Source: Mycobacterium ostraviense (lineage in GTDB: Bacteria > Actinomycetota > Actinomycetes > Mycobacteriales > Mycobacteriaceae). Taken from it: DNA of 64,000 nucleotides. The DNA is taken from positions 2,683,282 to 2,747,281 of the forward strand of contig NZ_NKRE01000001.1 in the NCBI RefSeq assembly GCF_002705925.1, read 5' to 3'. Position numbers and translations under genes: made by a program. This document shows positions 1 through 8,820 of this stretch, piece by piece; positions within the stretch are counted from its first letter, which is position 1, and each line of letters opens with the position of its first letter. The notes under the pieces are model-generated. The model saw only the letters and a program-made list of their open reading frames with translations, was not told the origin of the DNA and ran no database searches.

Positions 1-80
1 CGCCGCGCTACCGGACCGGCGTCCTGGCTAAGTACGTCAAGCTGGTCGGCTCCGCGGCAGCTGGGGCAGTCTGCGGCTAG
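1..80 (+). CDS. ilvD: Dihydroxy-acid dehydratase, C-terminal end (partial)
   Basis: The window opens inside a gene. Reading from base 3 gives 25 residues ending GVLAKYVKLVGSAAAGAVCG and then TAG at 78-80. This matches the conserved C-terminus of IlvD, the Fe-S enzyme that dehydrates dihydroxy-acids in valine, leucine and isoleucine synthesis. The Fe-S ligands lie outside the window. Its position next to the SPW-repeat gene, with the pair convergent, agrees with Rv0189c/Rv0188 in H37Rv. The call rests on the short conserved tail plus synteny. Confidence 0.75.
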   Translation, partial: PRYRTGVLAKYVKLVGSAAAGAVCG

Positions 81-97
81 CGAACCTCGGTCGCTAG
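77..97. terminator. Hairpin overlapping the ilvD stop codon
   Basis: CTAGCGA (77-83) and TCGCTAG (91-97) form a perfect 7-bp stem with a 7-base loop. The left arm contains the TAG stop of ilvD. No T-tract follows. It lies between convergent ilvD and the SPW gene, so a two-way terminator is the likely role, as often proposed for T-less hairpins in mycobacteria. Confidence 0.5.
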
Positions 98-130
98 TGG
101 TATTGCCTTCTCTGTTAGCGGACTTCGGAA

Positions 131-571
131 CTACGTATTGGTAGCCGCCGCGCGCGTGCGTATGCCGAAGTAGGTGGCGGTCAGCCCTAAGAAGGCCACC
201 ACCGCTCCTGCGATGATATGCGACCACATCATGCCGGCCGTCCGTGTGATTCCTTGCAGAACCCACGGCGAGAAGATGAGCCATACACCGAGCACGGGCA
301 TCGTCCAGGTCATGCCGTGCGTGCGATCCAGCGCTGAGGCGAACCCGTAGGCCAGGTACGCGACCGCGATCCCAACGATGAGGTCGCACCAGGCGAGCTG
401 TCTCGTCGCGCTGAAACCAACGATCCATGGTGACGCAGCCACATACAGGCCTGCCAGCATCGTCAGGCCGAAGGTGATCTGCGCGCTCATCGACTCGGCG
501 GCGCGCTCGTAGCTCGCCCGTAGAGCCAACAAATCGGGGTGGTGATCAATTGATGAATGGACCGTACTCAT
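131..571 (-). CDS. SPW-repeat membrane protein (Rv0188-like)
   Basis: A 146-residue integral membrane protein with four predicted hydrophobic helices. Two SPW motifs, at residues 47-49 and 101-103, define the SPW-repeat family; each follows a hydrophobic helix, as expected for an internal duplication of a two-helix unit. The ATG at 571 is the only well-placed start. Function is not established for the family. In H37Rv the orthologue is, as I recall, Rv0188, next to ilvD, and the same convergent pair is seen here. It is divergent from the PE_PGRS gene with about 200 bases between starts. Rv0187 (methyltransferase), expected between this gene and mymT in H37Rv, is absent here. Confidence 0.8.
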   Translation of the reverse strand: MSTVHSSIDHHPDLLALRASYERAAESMSAQITFGLTMLAGLYVAASPWIVGFSATRQLAWCDLIVGIAVAYLAYGFASALDRTHGMTWTMPVLGVWLIFSPWVLQGITRTAGMMWSHIIAGAVVAFLGLTATYFGIRTRAAATNT

Positions 572-774
572 TTCGCAACCTTTCTGTTATGCAGCAGGTT
601 TCAGCCTTCTGCATCCCATCCATCTGCTCCAAGATTACGCTCGGCCGCTCACGGCGGCCACGCAATCGATCGGCCAGATGACCTGTGTTAGGCGATTTCC
701 GAAACCATGCGCGCCGGCTTCCTTGCCGGCGATACCATCGTGCAACCGCCCGTTAGTACCCACCGAGGTGCCTT

Positions 775-3700
775 ATGACGTATGTACTGGTCTCACCGGA
801 CATCATGGCCTCGATGGCCGCCGATGTGCAGCGCATCGGCGCGCTGTTGGCCAATGGGAACGCGGTAGCGGCCAGCACGACGACCAACGTGGCCAGCGCG
901 GCCGCCGACGAGGTATCCACGGCGATTGCGGCGTTGTTTTCCCGGCACGCGCAGAGTTACCAGGTGCTGGCCGGGCGGGCAGCGGCTTTCCACGACCAGT
1001 TCACGAGCAACCTACTGGCCGGCGCGAATTCGTATGTTTCCGCCGAAGCTGCCAACGCCACAGACGGCCTGCTCGCGGTAATCAATGCACCCACCCAGGC
1101 GCTGCTGGGCCGCCCGCTGATCGGCAACGGCGCCAACGGAACCACCGTCAACGGCGTCGGGACGGCTGGCGGGGCGGGCGGGATCCTGTACGGCAACGGC
1201 GGCAACGGCGGGGCCAGCACCAACCCGGGGGCGCCCGGCGGCGCCGGCGGGGCCGCCGGCCTCATCGGCAATGGCGGCATCGGCGGGCAAGGCGGGGCCG
1301 GCGGGACCGGCGGCGCCGGCGGCAATGCCGGCTACTTGTACGGCACCGGCGGAGCCGGCGGCGCCGGCGGGACCGGTGCCACCGGCACGGCCGGCGCTGC
1401 CGGAGGCATGGGCGGCACGGGCGGCGCCGGGGGCAGCGGCAGCCCGTTTGGCTACGCCGGAGCCGGTGGCGCGGGCGGTGCCGGCGGTTCCGGTGGTCAA
1501 GGCTTGGCCGGCCAGGAGGGCGGCGCCGGTGGGGCCGGTGGACACGGCGGAGTCGGCGGGAGTGCCGGCATGTTCGGCCACGCCGGCGCCGGCGGTGACG
1601 GCGGCACTGGTGGCGGCGGAGGCGCCGGAGGTGACGGCTTGCCCGGCGGCTTCAACAATCCGGCCGGCCGCGGCGGCGCTGGTGGCGTCGGAGGCGACGC
1701 TGGGGCCGGCGGCAACGCGGGCACCTTCGGCATCAACGGCAGTGGTGGTGGCGGCGGCAACGGCGGCGCGGGCGGGACCGGCGGTACCGGCGCGGCCCAG
1801 CTCGAAATCGGCCCCGGAAAGGGCCCCGGCCTGGGCGGTCACGGCGGCGCCGGCGGCGCCGCCGGCGCGGGCGCGGCCGCTGGCACCGGCGGGTTCGGCG
1901 GATCGGCGGGAGGCTACGGCGACGGAGGACGCGGCGGCGACGGCGGTGCGGGCGGGGCCGGGCTCAGCGGCGCGGCCGGCACCGGCGCCAATGGCACCGC
2001 CGCGGGTTCCGGGGGTGAGGGCGGCAACGGCGGCAACAGCGGCGCCGGCGGCACCAACGGCAACGGCGGCAATGGCGGTGTCGGCGGACTGGGTGGCAGC
2101 GGCGGCTCCGGCACCGCGGACGCCGGCAGCGGCGGCGGCAACGGCGGCAACGGCGGAAAGGGCGGCCTCGGCGGGTTCACTGGTGTCGCCGGGACGGGCG
2201 GCACGGGTGGCACCAACGGCACCGGCGGCACTGGCGGTGCCGGCGGTGCCGGCGGTGCCGGCGCCGCGGGCAATCCGGGCACCGGGAACCCGGGTGGCAA
2301 TGGTGGCCTCGGCGGCGACGGCGGCGACGGCGGCCCCGGCATCCCCGGCGGCACCAACGGCAATGGCGGCGCGGGTGGCGACGGCGGCGCGGGCGGCGCA
2401 GGCGGCTCCGGCACCCCCGACGTCGGTTCCGGTGGTGGCAATGGCGGTATGGGCGGCACCGGTGGTGACGGTGGCACCGGCGGCTGGCCGGGACAACGCG
2501 ACGAACCCGCCAGTGGCATCGCGGGCATCGGCGGCGCCGGCGGCGCAGGCGGGGCCGGCGGCAGCGGTGCTAACGCCATTTCAGGGTCCGGCAACTCCGG
2601 CGGCACCGGCGGTGACGGCGGCTATGGCGGCTACGGCGGTTACGGCGGCAACGGCTGGAACAGCATCGGCGGCAACGGCGGCGACGGCGGCGCGGGCGGC
2701 ACTGCGGGCGAAGGCGGCCTTGATGGTTCCAGCGTACAGGCTGGTTCTGGCTACGGCGGTGCCGGCGGTGAGGGCGGCGGAGGCGGCTACGGCGGTGCCG
2801 GCGGAATCGGCCAGCCGGGCTACATCGGCGGTGTCGGCGGCACCGGCGGCACCGGGGGAGCTTCGGTCAATGGAGTCGCCGGCAACGGCGGCAACGGCGG
2901 TACCGGCGGCGGAGGCGGTTACGGGGGCCCGGGCAGCCAATCGGCGGGCTTCGCTGGTGGGATGGGCGGTACCGGCGGCACCGGTGGAGCCCCAGGCTCG
3001 GGCGCGACGTCGGGCGTCGGCGGCAATGGCGGCACCGGCGGCGAGGGTGGCGGCGGCGGCCAAGGCGACACGGGCGACGGAGCGACCGGCTATGCGGGCG
3101 GAATCGGCGGCACCGGCGGCAACGGCGGCGCCGCGGGTGCCGGTGGCATCGGCGGCAACGGCGGCACCGGCGGCTACGGCGGCCCCGGCGGATACGGCGG
3201 CAGCGGCGACAACTCGGCAGGCTACGCGGGCGGGATGGGCGGTGCCGGGGGCACCGGCGGCACCGCGGCCCCCGGCGGCATCGGCGGCAACGGCGGCGGC
3301 GGCGGCTACGGCGGCACCGGCGGCGACGGCGATGACGGCGACAACTCGGCGGGCTACGCCGGCGGGGCCGGTGGCACCGGCGGCACGGGAGGCGTCGCCG
3401 GACCCGGCGGGCTCGCTGCGGGCGACGGCGGCCCCGGCGGCCTGGGCGGCAACGGCGGCTTCGGCGGCAGCGGCGGAACCGACCAAACCGGCTTCCAGGG
3501 CGGAAAGGGCGGCACGGGCGGCGCCGGCGGCGCGGGTGGCTCGGCCGGTGCCGGCATGACCAACGGCAATGGCGGCGACGGAGGCCAAGGCGGCGAGGGC
3601 GGCACCGGCGGCTTCGGCGGCGTCAACGGCAGCACCTTCGCCGGCGAGGCCGGCGGCCAGGGCGGCGAGGGCGGCACCGGCGGCGCGGGCGGGCAGGCCG

Positions 3701-4134
3701 GCTCCGGCGCGGGCGCTGCGGGCTCCGTCGGCGGAGGCGGCATCGGCGGCACCGGCGGCACCGGCGGCACCGGCGGGACCGGTGATGATGCCGGCGACGG
3801 CGGAACCGGCGGTCAGGGCGGCACCGGCGGCGCGGGTGGCGACGGCGCCACCGGCATCACCACCGGCCAGGCCGGCGGTGCGGGTGGGAAGGCCGGCAAC
3901 GGCGGCGCCGGCGGCATCGGCGGCGCCGCGTCCGGCACCGGCAACGGCGGCGACGGCGGCCAAGGCGGCGACGGCGGCGACGGCGGCGACGGCGGCGACG
4001 GCGTCGGCGCGTCCGGCGGCCAAGGCGGGGACGGCGGCCAACCGGGCGGCGGCGGCCAAGGCACCGCACCGGGCGGCGTCGGCGGCGGCCCCGGCAACCC
4101 CGGCGCGGACGGCCTCGACGGCCAAAACCTCTAG
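775..4134 (+). CDS. PE_PGRS family protein
   Basis: A 1119-residue PE_PGRS protein. Residues 1-100 form the PE domain, with the ESX secretion signal YVSAE at 87-91. The linker contains GRPLIGNG (112-119), the mycomembrane-anchoring motif typical of the family. From about residue 125 to the end the protein is glycine-rich repeats (GGA, GGT, GGN), with no separate C-terminal domain. ATG 775 follows a GAGGTG ribosome site. PE_PGRS proteins are exported and surface-associated, and many contain Ca-binding GGxGxD-like turns; no specific function can be assigned. It lies upstream of mymT, in the same direction with a 109-base gap, where H37Rv has a methyltransferase gene, so this is a species-specific arrangement. 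Confidence 0.95.
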   Translation: MTYVLVSPDIMASMAADVQRIGALLANGNAVAASTTTNVASAAADEVSTAIAALFSRHAQSYQVLAGRAAAFHDQFTSNLLAGANSYVSAEAANATDGLLAVINAPTQALLGRPLIGNGANGTTVNGVGTAGGAGGILYGNGGNGGASTNPGAPGGAGGAAGLIGNGGIGGQGGAGGTGGAGGNAGYLYGTGGAGGAGGTGATGTAGAAGGMGGTGGAGGSGSPFGYAGAGGAGGAGGSGGQGLAGQEGGAGGAGGHGGVGGSAGMFGHAGAGGDGGTGGGGGAGGDGLPGGFNNPAGRGGAGGVGGDAGAGGNAGTFGINGSGGGGGNGGAGGTGGTGAAQLEIGPGKGPGLGGHGGAGGAAGAGAAAGTGGFGGSAGGYGDGGRGGDGGAGGAGLSGAAGTGANGTAAGSGGEGGNGGNSGAGGTNGNGGNGGVGGLGGSGGSGTADAGSGGGNGGNGGKGGLGGFTGVAGTGGTGGTNGTGGTGGAGGAGGAGAAGNPGTGNPGGNGGLGGDGGDGGPGIPGGTNGNGGAGGDGGAGGAGGSGTPDVGSGGGNGGMGGTGGDGGTGGWPGQRDEPASGIAGIGGAGGAGGAGGSGANAISGSGNSGGTGGDGGYGGYGGYGGNGWNSIGGNGGDGGAGGTAGEGGLDGSSVQAGSGYGGAGGEGGGGGYGGAGGIGQPGYIGGVGGTGGTGGASVNGVAGNGGNGGTGGGGGYGGPGSQSAGFAGGMGGTGGTGGAPGSGATSGVGGNGGTGGEGGGGGQGDTGDGATGYAGGIGGTGGNGGAAGAGGIGGNGGTGGYGGPGGYGGSGDNSAGYAGGMGGAGGTGGTAAPGGIGGNGGGGGYGGTGGDGDDGDNSAGYAGGAGGTGGTGGVAGPGGLAAGDGGPGGLGGNGGFGGSGGTDQTGFQGGKGGTGGAGGAGGSAGAGMTNGNGGDGGQGGEGGTGGFGGVNGSTFAGEAGGQGGEGGTGGAGGQAGSGAGAAGSVGGGGIGGTGGTGGTGGTGDDAGDGGTGGQGGTGGAGGDGATGITTGQAGGAGGKAGNGGAGGIGGAASGTGNGGDGGQGGDGGDGGDGGDGVGASGGQGGDGGQPGGGGQGTAPGGVGGGPGNPGADGLDGQNL
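2818..3624 (+). repeat. Higher-order repeat inside the PGRS domain
   Basis: A motif of the form G(Y/F)xGGxGGxGGxGG recurs at residues 682, 725, 772, 816, 860 and 906 of the PE_PGRS protein. Spacing is regular, at 43, 47, 44, 44 and 46 residues (about 130-140 bases). Between the anchors lie GGYGGxG segments and a variable polar segment such as GDNSAGYAGG. This is a larger tandem unit above the usual GGX triplets. Confidence 0.7.
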
Positions 4135-4222
4135 CCTCGGATCCCAGTGGACCTTCTCGACCGGCTGCGGCTCGATGTGCCGGAAACGTCTAGCCGGAGG
4201 TCTGGTGCGATAGCCAACCAAT

Positions 4223-4236
4223 GGGACTCCAGTCCC
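4223..4236. promoter_or_regulatory. Inverted repeat just upstream of mymT
   Basis: GGGACT (4223-4228), CC, AGTCCC (4231-4236) is a 6-bp inverted repeat ending 7 bases before the longer mymT start. The RicR operator known from M. tuberculosis (TACCC-N5-GGGTA) is not seen between 4135 and 4258. This repeat is the only symmetrical element there, so it may be an operator or a leader hairpin. Confidence 0.25.
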
Positions 4237-4243
4237 GACAGAG

Positions 4244-4405
4244 ATGAGGGTGAGAAACATGGCGAATTACGAAGCCGGAACCGCGCTGACCTGTGGCCAC
4301 GAGGGCTGCGGCTGTCGCGTTGTTATTGAAAACGAGTGCCATTGTGCGAACTCCGGCCAGCCTTACCGCTGCACCTGTGGCGAAGAGTTGGTCCCAGTCA
4401 AGTAA
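4244..4405 (+). CDS. mymT: Copper-binding metallothionein MymT
   Basis: A 53-residue cysteine-rich protein. From ATG 4244 it reads [12 protein letters not shown] and ends ELVPVK. It has seven cysteines, at 17, 22, 24, 32, 34, 43 and 45, in CxxxxCxC, CxC and CxC groups, the pattern of M. tuberculosis MymT (53 residues), which binds several Cu(I) ions and protects against copper. A shorter 48-residue start at ATG 4259 has the better ribosome site (GAGGGTGAG), but the extra five residues match the known protein. The gene is convergent to bglS with a 20-base gap. In H37Rv, as I recall, Rv0186A runs in the same direction as bglS, so the orientation may differ here. No RicR operator is visible. Confidence 0.93.
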   Translation: MRVRNMANYEAGTALTCGHEGCGCRVVIENECHCANSGQPYRCTCGEELVPVK

Positions 4406-4425
4406 ATCGAGCCCGCCGGCCGTGG

Positions 4426-6624
4426 TTACCGCCTGAACGCACGGCCGGCTACCGCAACTTCGGCGACCAGCTTCAGGTCGACCGCCGAAGCGCCCACCGC
4501 CACCGGGTAACCGCCCGGCTCGATACGCCAGCATCCGGCGTCATAGCGGGCAAGCAGTCGCGGATCCGCCCGCAGGGTCACCCGATGGGCCTGACCCGGC
4601 TCGAGCTCGACCCGTTCGAATCCCAGCAATCGCGACCGCGGTTCCCCGGCAGCGGCGATCAGGTACAGCTGCGGGACGTCGGCCCCGGCGCGGTTGCCGG
4701 TGTTGACGACGGTGAAGCTGGCGGTCACGGTATCCCCGCCCGTTACCGCCAAGTCGCGGTACTCAAAGCTGGTGTAGGACAAGCCGTGACCGAACGCGAA
4801 CATCGGAGCCTGCCCCGTTCGGGCGTACCAGCGGTATCCGACCTCGGCGCCCTCGCAATAGTGGATGGTGCTCGGCGTGCCCCACGGGGCGCCGAGGTCG
4901 GGCAGCTGCGGGCGCGGTGTCTGACCAAGATCAACAGGGAAGGTGATCGGCAGCCGGCCCGACGGATTCACCTGGCCGACAAGGACTTCCGCGATGGCCT
5001 GCCCCCCGGCCTGGCCCGGATACCACGCCTGCACAATGGCATTCACCGAGTCTCGCCAGGGCATGACCACCGGGTTGCCGGTCTGCAGTACGACGGCGGT
5101 GTTCGGGTTGGCCGCGGCGACGGCGGCGATCACCGCATCCTGGCCCCACGGCAGCGACAGGTCGGGGATGTCGACACCCTCCCCCTCGACGCGGATCGCG
5201 AACACAATCACAATGTCTGCTCGGCGCGCGGCCAGCACCGCTTCGGCCGGGCTGATACCCGGGTCAAACTCGATTTGCGCGTGGGGAAGCCGCTTTCGCA
5301 GTTCGTCGAGCGGGCTTGACGGCAGCAGGTGGAGGTTGCGCAGGCCGCCCGCCAGCCCCGGCCCGCCGATGGGGATCACCTCGGCGTAGCCCCCGGGCGG
5401 GACGACGGCACTGGACCCGCAGCCGGCCGGCACGCCGCGCTGGGCATACCCGCCGATGACCGCGATACGCGCGGCGGCTTTCAGCGGCAGCACACCCCGG
5501 TTTTGCAGCAGCACGATTCCCTGCCGTGCGATCTGCAGCGCAATCTCGTTGTGCGCGGCCATATCCGGTGCGGACACGGGTTCCCATTGGTCGATTCCGA
5601 CGGCGAACATCGAGCGCAGGATCCGCCGAACCATGTCTGACAGACGCTCCTTGGGTAGCCTGCCGTCGAGGTAGGCGGCCCGCAGCCGGTCACCGAACGC
5701 CTCCGACTGCCACAGCAGGGCGTCGATCTGCGCCCCGCATTCCTGGTCCAGGCCGGCAAGCGCACATTCCCAGCTCGGTGCGCCGCCCCAATCGGACATG
5801 GCCCAACCGCGGTATCCCCAAGCGCCTTTCAGCACGTCGTTGATCAACACCGTATTGGCGGCGGCATAGTCGCCGTTGACTTTGTTGTACGCCGTCATCA
5901 CCGCGCCGGGTTGTGCGCGCTCGATGGCGATCTCGAAAGCCAGCAAGTCCGATTCGCGGTGCGCGTCGGGATCGATGACGGCGTCCAGCCAGTGCCGGTT
6001 GGTTTCGTTGCAGTTCAAACAGTAGTGCTTGGCCGTCGAGATGACACCTTCTTGCTGTATTCCGATGATCGATTCCGCGGCCATGATCCCGCTCAAAAGC
6101 GGGTCTTCGGAAAGATATTCGAAGTTGCGGCCGTTGCGCGGGTCGCGGGCCAGGTTGATGCCGCCGGCCAGCAGCACATTGAATCCGCGGCTGCGTGCCT
6201 CGCGAGCGATCGCCTGGCCCGAGGCTCGGGCCAGTGCCGGGTTGAAACTGGCGGCCAGCGCCAGGCTGGCCGGCAGCGCGGTGGCGGTGTCACCCGGGCG
6301 ATAGCCGGGGTTGGTGACGCCCAGGCCGGCGTCGCTCATCTTCAGTGCGGGCACGCCGAGCCGAGGCACCCCCGGCACATATCCGGCACTCATCGGGGTG
6401 CCCTCCGGGATACGTTCGTCGCGCAGCGGCCAGAGTTCACTCTTGCCCATGACCCCGACCAGCAGTGCGAATCGCTCGTCGTCGGTCATCTGCGACTCGA
6501 CCACGCGAGCGCGCACGTCAGGGTCGTCGCCTACGCTGCTCGATTGTCCGGCTCTCCCCCGCAAGCGGGCGGTGCCCCCACCTCGGGCCGCAGAGCGGCC
6601 CGCATCGTCGCCGGACGGCCTCAC
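4426..6624 (-). CDS. bglS: Glycoside hydrolase family 3 beta-glucosidase (Rv0186-like)
   Basis: A GH3 glycosidase of 732 residues from GTG 6624. It has the N-terminal (alpha/beta)8 domain with the KHY motif, the SDW motif holding the likely nucleophile Asp278, the GH3 C-terminal alpha/beta sandwich, and a terminal fibronectin-III-like domain (VTASFTVVNTGNRAGADVPQ). The family releases terminal beta-linked sugars; the substrate is unknown. GTG 6624 overlaps the TGA of the upstream metallopeptidase as GTGA, which suggests translational coupling and decides the start. The first 40 residues are low-complexity, and H37Rv BglS is about 40 residues shorter, so a start inside is possible. No secretion signal is evident. 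Confidence 0.9.
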   Translation of the reverse strand: MRPSGDDAGRSAARGGGTARLRGRAGQSSSVGDDPDVRARVVESQMTDDERFALLVGVMGKSELWPLRDERIPEGTPMSAGYVPGVPRLGVPALKMSDAGLGVTNPGYRPGDTATALPASLALAASFNPALARASGQAIAREARSRGFNVLLAGGINLARDPRNGRNFEYLSEDPLLSGIMAAESIIGIQQEGVISTAKHYCLNCNETNRHWLDAVIDPDAHRESDLLAFEIAIERAQPGAVMTAYNKVNGDYAAANTVLINDVLKGAWGYRGWAMSDWGGAPSWECALAGLDQECGAQIDALLWQSEAFGDRLRAAYLDGRLPKERLSDMVRRILRSMFAVGIDQWEPVSAPDMAAHNEIALQIARQGIVLLQNRGVLPLKAAARIAVIGGYAQRGVPAGCGSSAVVPPGGYAEVIPIGGPGLAGGLRNLHLLPSSPLDELRKRLPHAQIEFDPGISPAEAVLAARRADIVIVFAIRVEGEGVDIPDLSLPWGQDAVIAAVAAANPNTAVVLQTGNPVVMPWRDSVNAIVQAWYPGQAGGQAIAEVLVGQVNPSGRLPITFPVDLGQTPRPQLPDLGAPWGTPSTIHYCEGAEVGYRWYARTGQAPMFAFGHGLSYTSFEYRDLAVTGGDTVTASFTVVNTGNRAGADVPQLYLIAAAGEPRSRLLGFERVELEPGQAHRVTLRADPRLLARYDAGCWRIEPGGYPVAVGASAVDLKLVAEVAVAGRAFRR

Positions 6625-7118
6625 CGCACACCCTCTTTCGCGTACACGACGCGCAGCACATGGCCAACCTCGGGTCCCATCACCAACTCCGTCAACGTAC
6701 AGATCGTCGCCACGAACTGCGGCCCATGCGGGGGCGGGACCTGACACAAGTGGTGCGCGATCTCGTGCAGCACCACCAGTTCACGCATCGCCCAGTCGGC
6801 GGCATTAAGGTCGGGAACCGCGATAATGCCCGCGCCGTCGCGGTTTTCGTAGTGCGCGGCGGTGGTCGCCCGCCGCGCCCGTACTCGCAGCGGCGCGACC
6901 TTCGGCCAGTGCTGCCGCACCACTGGCAGCGCAAGCACGTCGTCGACATAGCGCTGCACCGATGCCACCGACCCGAACCGTCCCTCCGGCGGCAACGTCA
7001 ACTGCGTCCCGAAGAACTCCACCGCGGGTGAGCCGTGCTCGACGGCACGGTCGAACAAGATGCGGACGAATTCTTCAGCGGCATACACCTTGGCGCGCTG
7101 GCAATCCCGCTGGGTCAC
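6621..7118 (-). CDS. HEXXH putative metallopeptidase (Rv0185-like, TIGR04338 type)
   Basis: A 165-residue protein with the zinc-protease motif HEIAHH at residues 118-123 and a downstream HG (PPPHGPQF, about residue 131) that could give the third ligand. This is the arrangement of the small mycobacterial HEXXH family TIGR04338. No signal peptide or membrane segment is seen, so a cytoplasmic protein is likely; the substrate is unknown. The start is GTG 7118, sharing GTGA with the stop of the upstream DUF2786 gene; its own TGA shares GTGA with the bglS start. The three genes therefore look like one tightly coupled transcript, as in Rv0184-Rv0186. Confidence 0.85.
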   Translation of the reverse strand: MTQRDCQRAKVYAAEEFVRILFDRAVEHGSPAVEFFGTQLTLPPEGRFGSVASVQRYVDDVLALPVVRQHWPKVAPLRVRARRATTAAHYENRDGAGIIAVPDLNAADWAMRELVVLHEIAHHLCQVPPPHGPQFVATICTLTELVMGPEVGHVLRVVYAKEGVR

Positions 7119-7864
7119 CGGTCCAGTGGAGTCCGCGCCCCGGGCAATTCGGGGCTGTTTCCCAGCCGCGCTCGCCTGCCCGCCCGGTCACCCGCTTGCC
7201 GCGCCGCCGACGAATACCCGGCCGTGGCCCTGCTGGCCCGCCAGGTACCGCGCGCCTTCGACGCGCTGCGGTAGTGGTCACGCAGCTCAATCTCCTTGTC
7301 CCGCAACGCGAGAACGGTCCTCGGTGCACGACCACGGTCCTTGGTGACCTCTTGGCGGGCCTGCTCCCGGGCCTCGGCCAGGCGCTGCCCAACCCGGACC
7401 CCGAACGCCAGCTGGAAATTGAGCCGCGCGGTGATCGTCGGCGTCGGCCGGTGTGTACCCGAGGCGAGGTAGGTGTCCGACGCCCGCACCATCTGCACAA
7501 CCAGGCTGGCGTACAACGCGTGGCTGGCGTCGATGTCCTCGCTGAACCCGTAGGCATAGACGAATGTCGAATTCGACGCGATGTCACAGCGCACGTCGTT
7601 GGCCGCGGCGATCAGCACGAACAGCTGCACGTAGGTGCGCAGTCCCCGGGTGCCCGCCGTCCCGATGGTGATGGTGCGCTGCGTCGGGGCCTGCGCGGGC
7701 GAACGGTTGACGGCATGCGCCCGGGCCACCGCCAGGTCGATGGACGCCGCGGTGGCCAACCGTTGCGCGGCGCTCATGAACGCGTCGGCTTCGTGGGGAT
7801 TGTCGGTGCCTTCGGCCTGACGCAGCAGGGCGGCGATACGGGCCAGCATCTTGTCGTCGGTCAT
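7115..7864 (-). CDS. DUF2786 protein (Rv0184-like)
   Basis: A 249-residue protein starting MTDDKMLARIAALLRQAEG at ATG 7864. The N-terminal 40 residues match the DUF2786 pattern (helical, LLxxAEG, NPHEADAF, AAQRL). The rest is a less conserved alpha/beta region with a basic C-terminus. The family is of unknown function. Length agrees with H37Rv Rv0184. It is first in a three-gene coupled set and follows the lipase gene by 35 bases, so the leftward transcript may begin at the lipase. Confidence 0.85.
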   Translation of the reverse strand: MTDDKMLARIAALLRQAEGTDNPHEADAFMSAAQRLATAASIDLAVARAHAVNRSPAQAPTQRTITIGTAGTRGLRTYVQLFVLIAAANDVRCDIASNSTFVYAYGFSEDIDASHALYASLVVQMVRASDTYLASGTHRPTPTITARLNFQLAFGVRVGQRLAEAREQARQEVTKDRGRAPRTVLALRDKEIELRDHYRSASKARGTWRASRATAGYSSAARQAGDRAGRRARLGNSPELPGARTPLDR

Positions 7865-7899
7865 GGGGCCAAACTACTGCAGCGGTACGACAATTCGGT

Positions 7900-8793
<894 letters not shown>

Positions 8794-8820
8794 TCAGCGG
8801 TTCTGCGTAGGCTCGTCGGG

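Noticed and set aside
957..4260. Long antisense and out-of-frame open reading frames over the PE_PGRS gene, rich in Pro or Ala/Arg
   Set aside because: They are mirror images of the GGX repeats in GC-rich DNA. The PE domain start, ribosome site and GRPLIGNG motif fix the real frame.
4336..6747. Rightward frames over bglS and a 41-codon upstream extension of bglS
   Set aside because: The rightward frames are Arg-rich shadows. The extension overlaps the metallopeptidase gene, and the GTGA junction explains the start.
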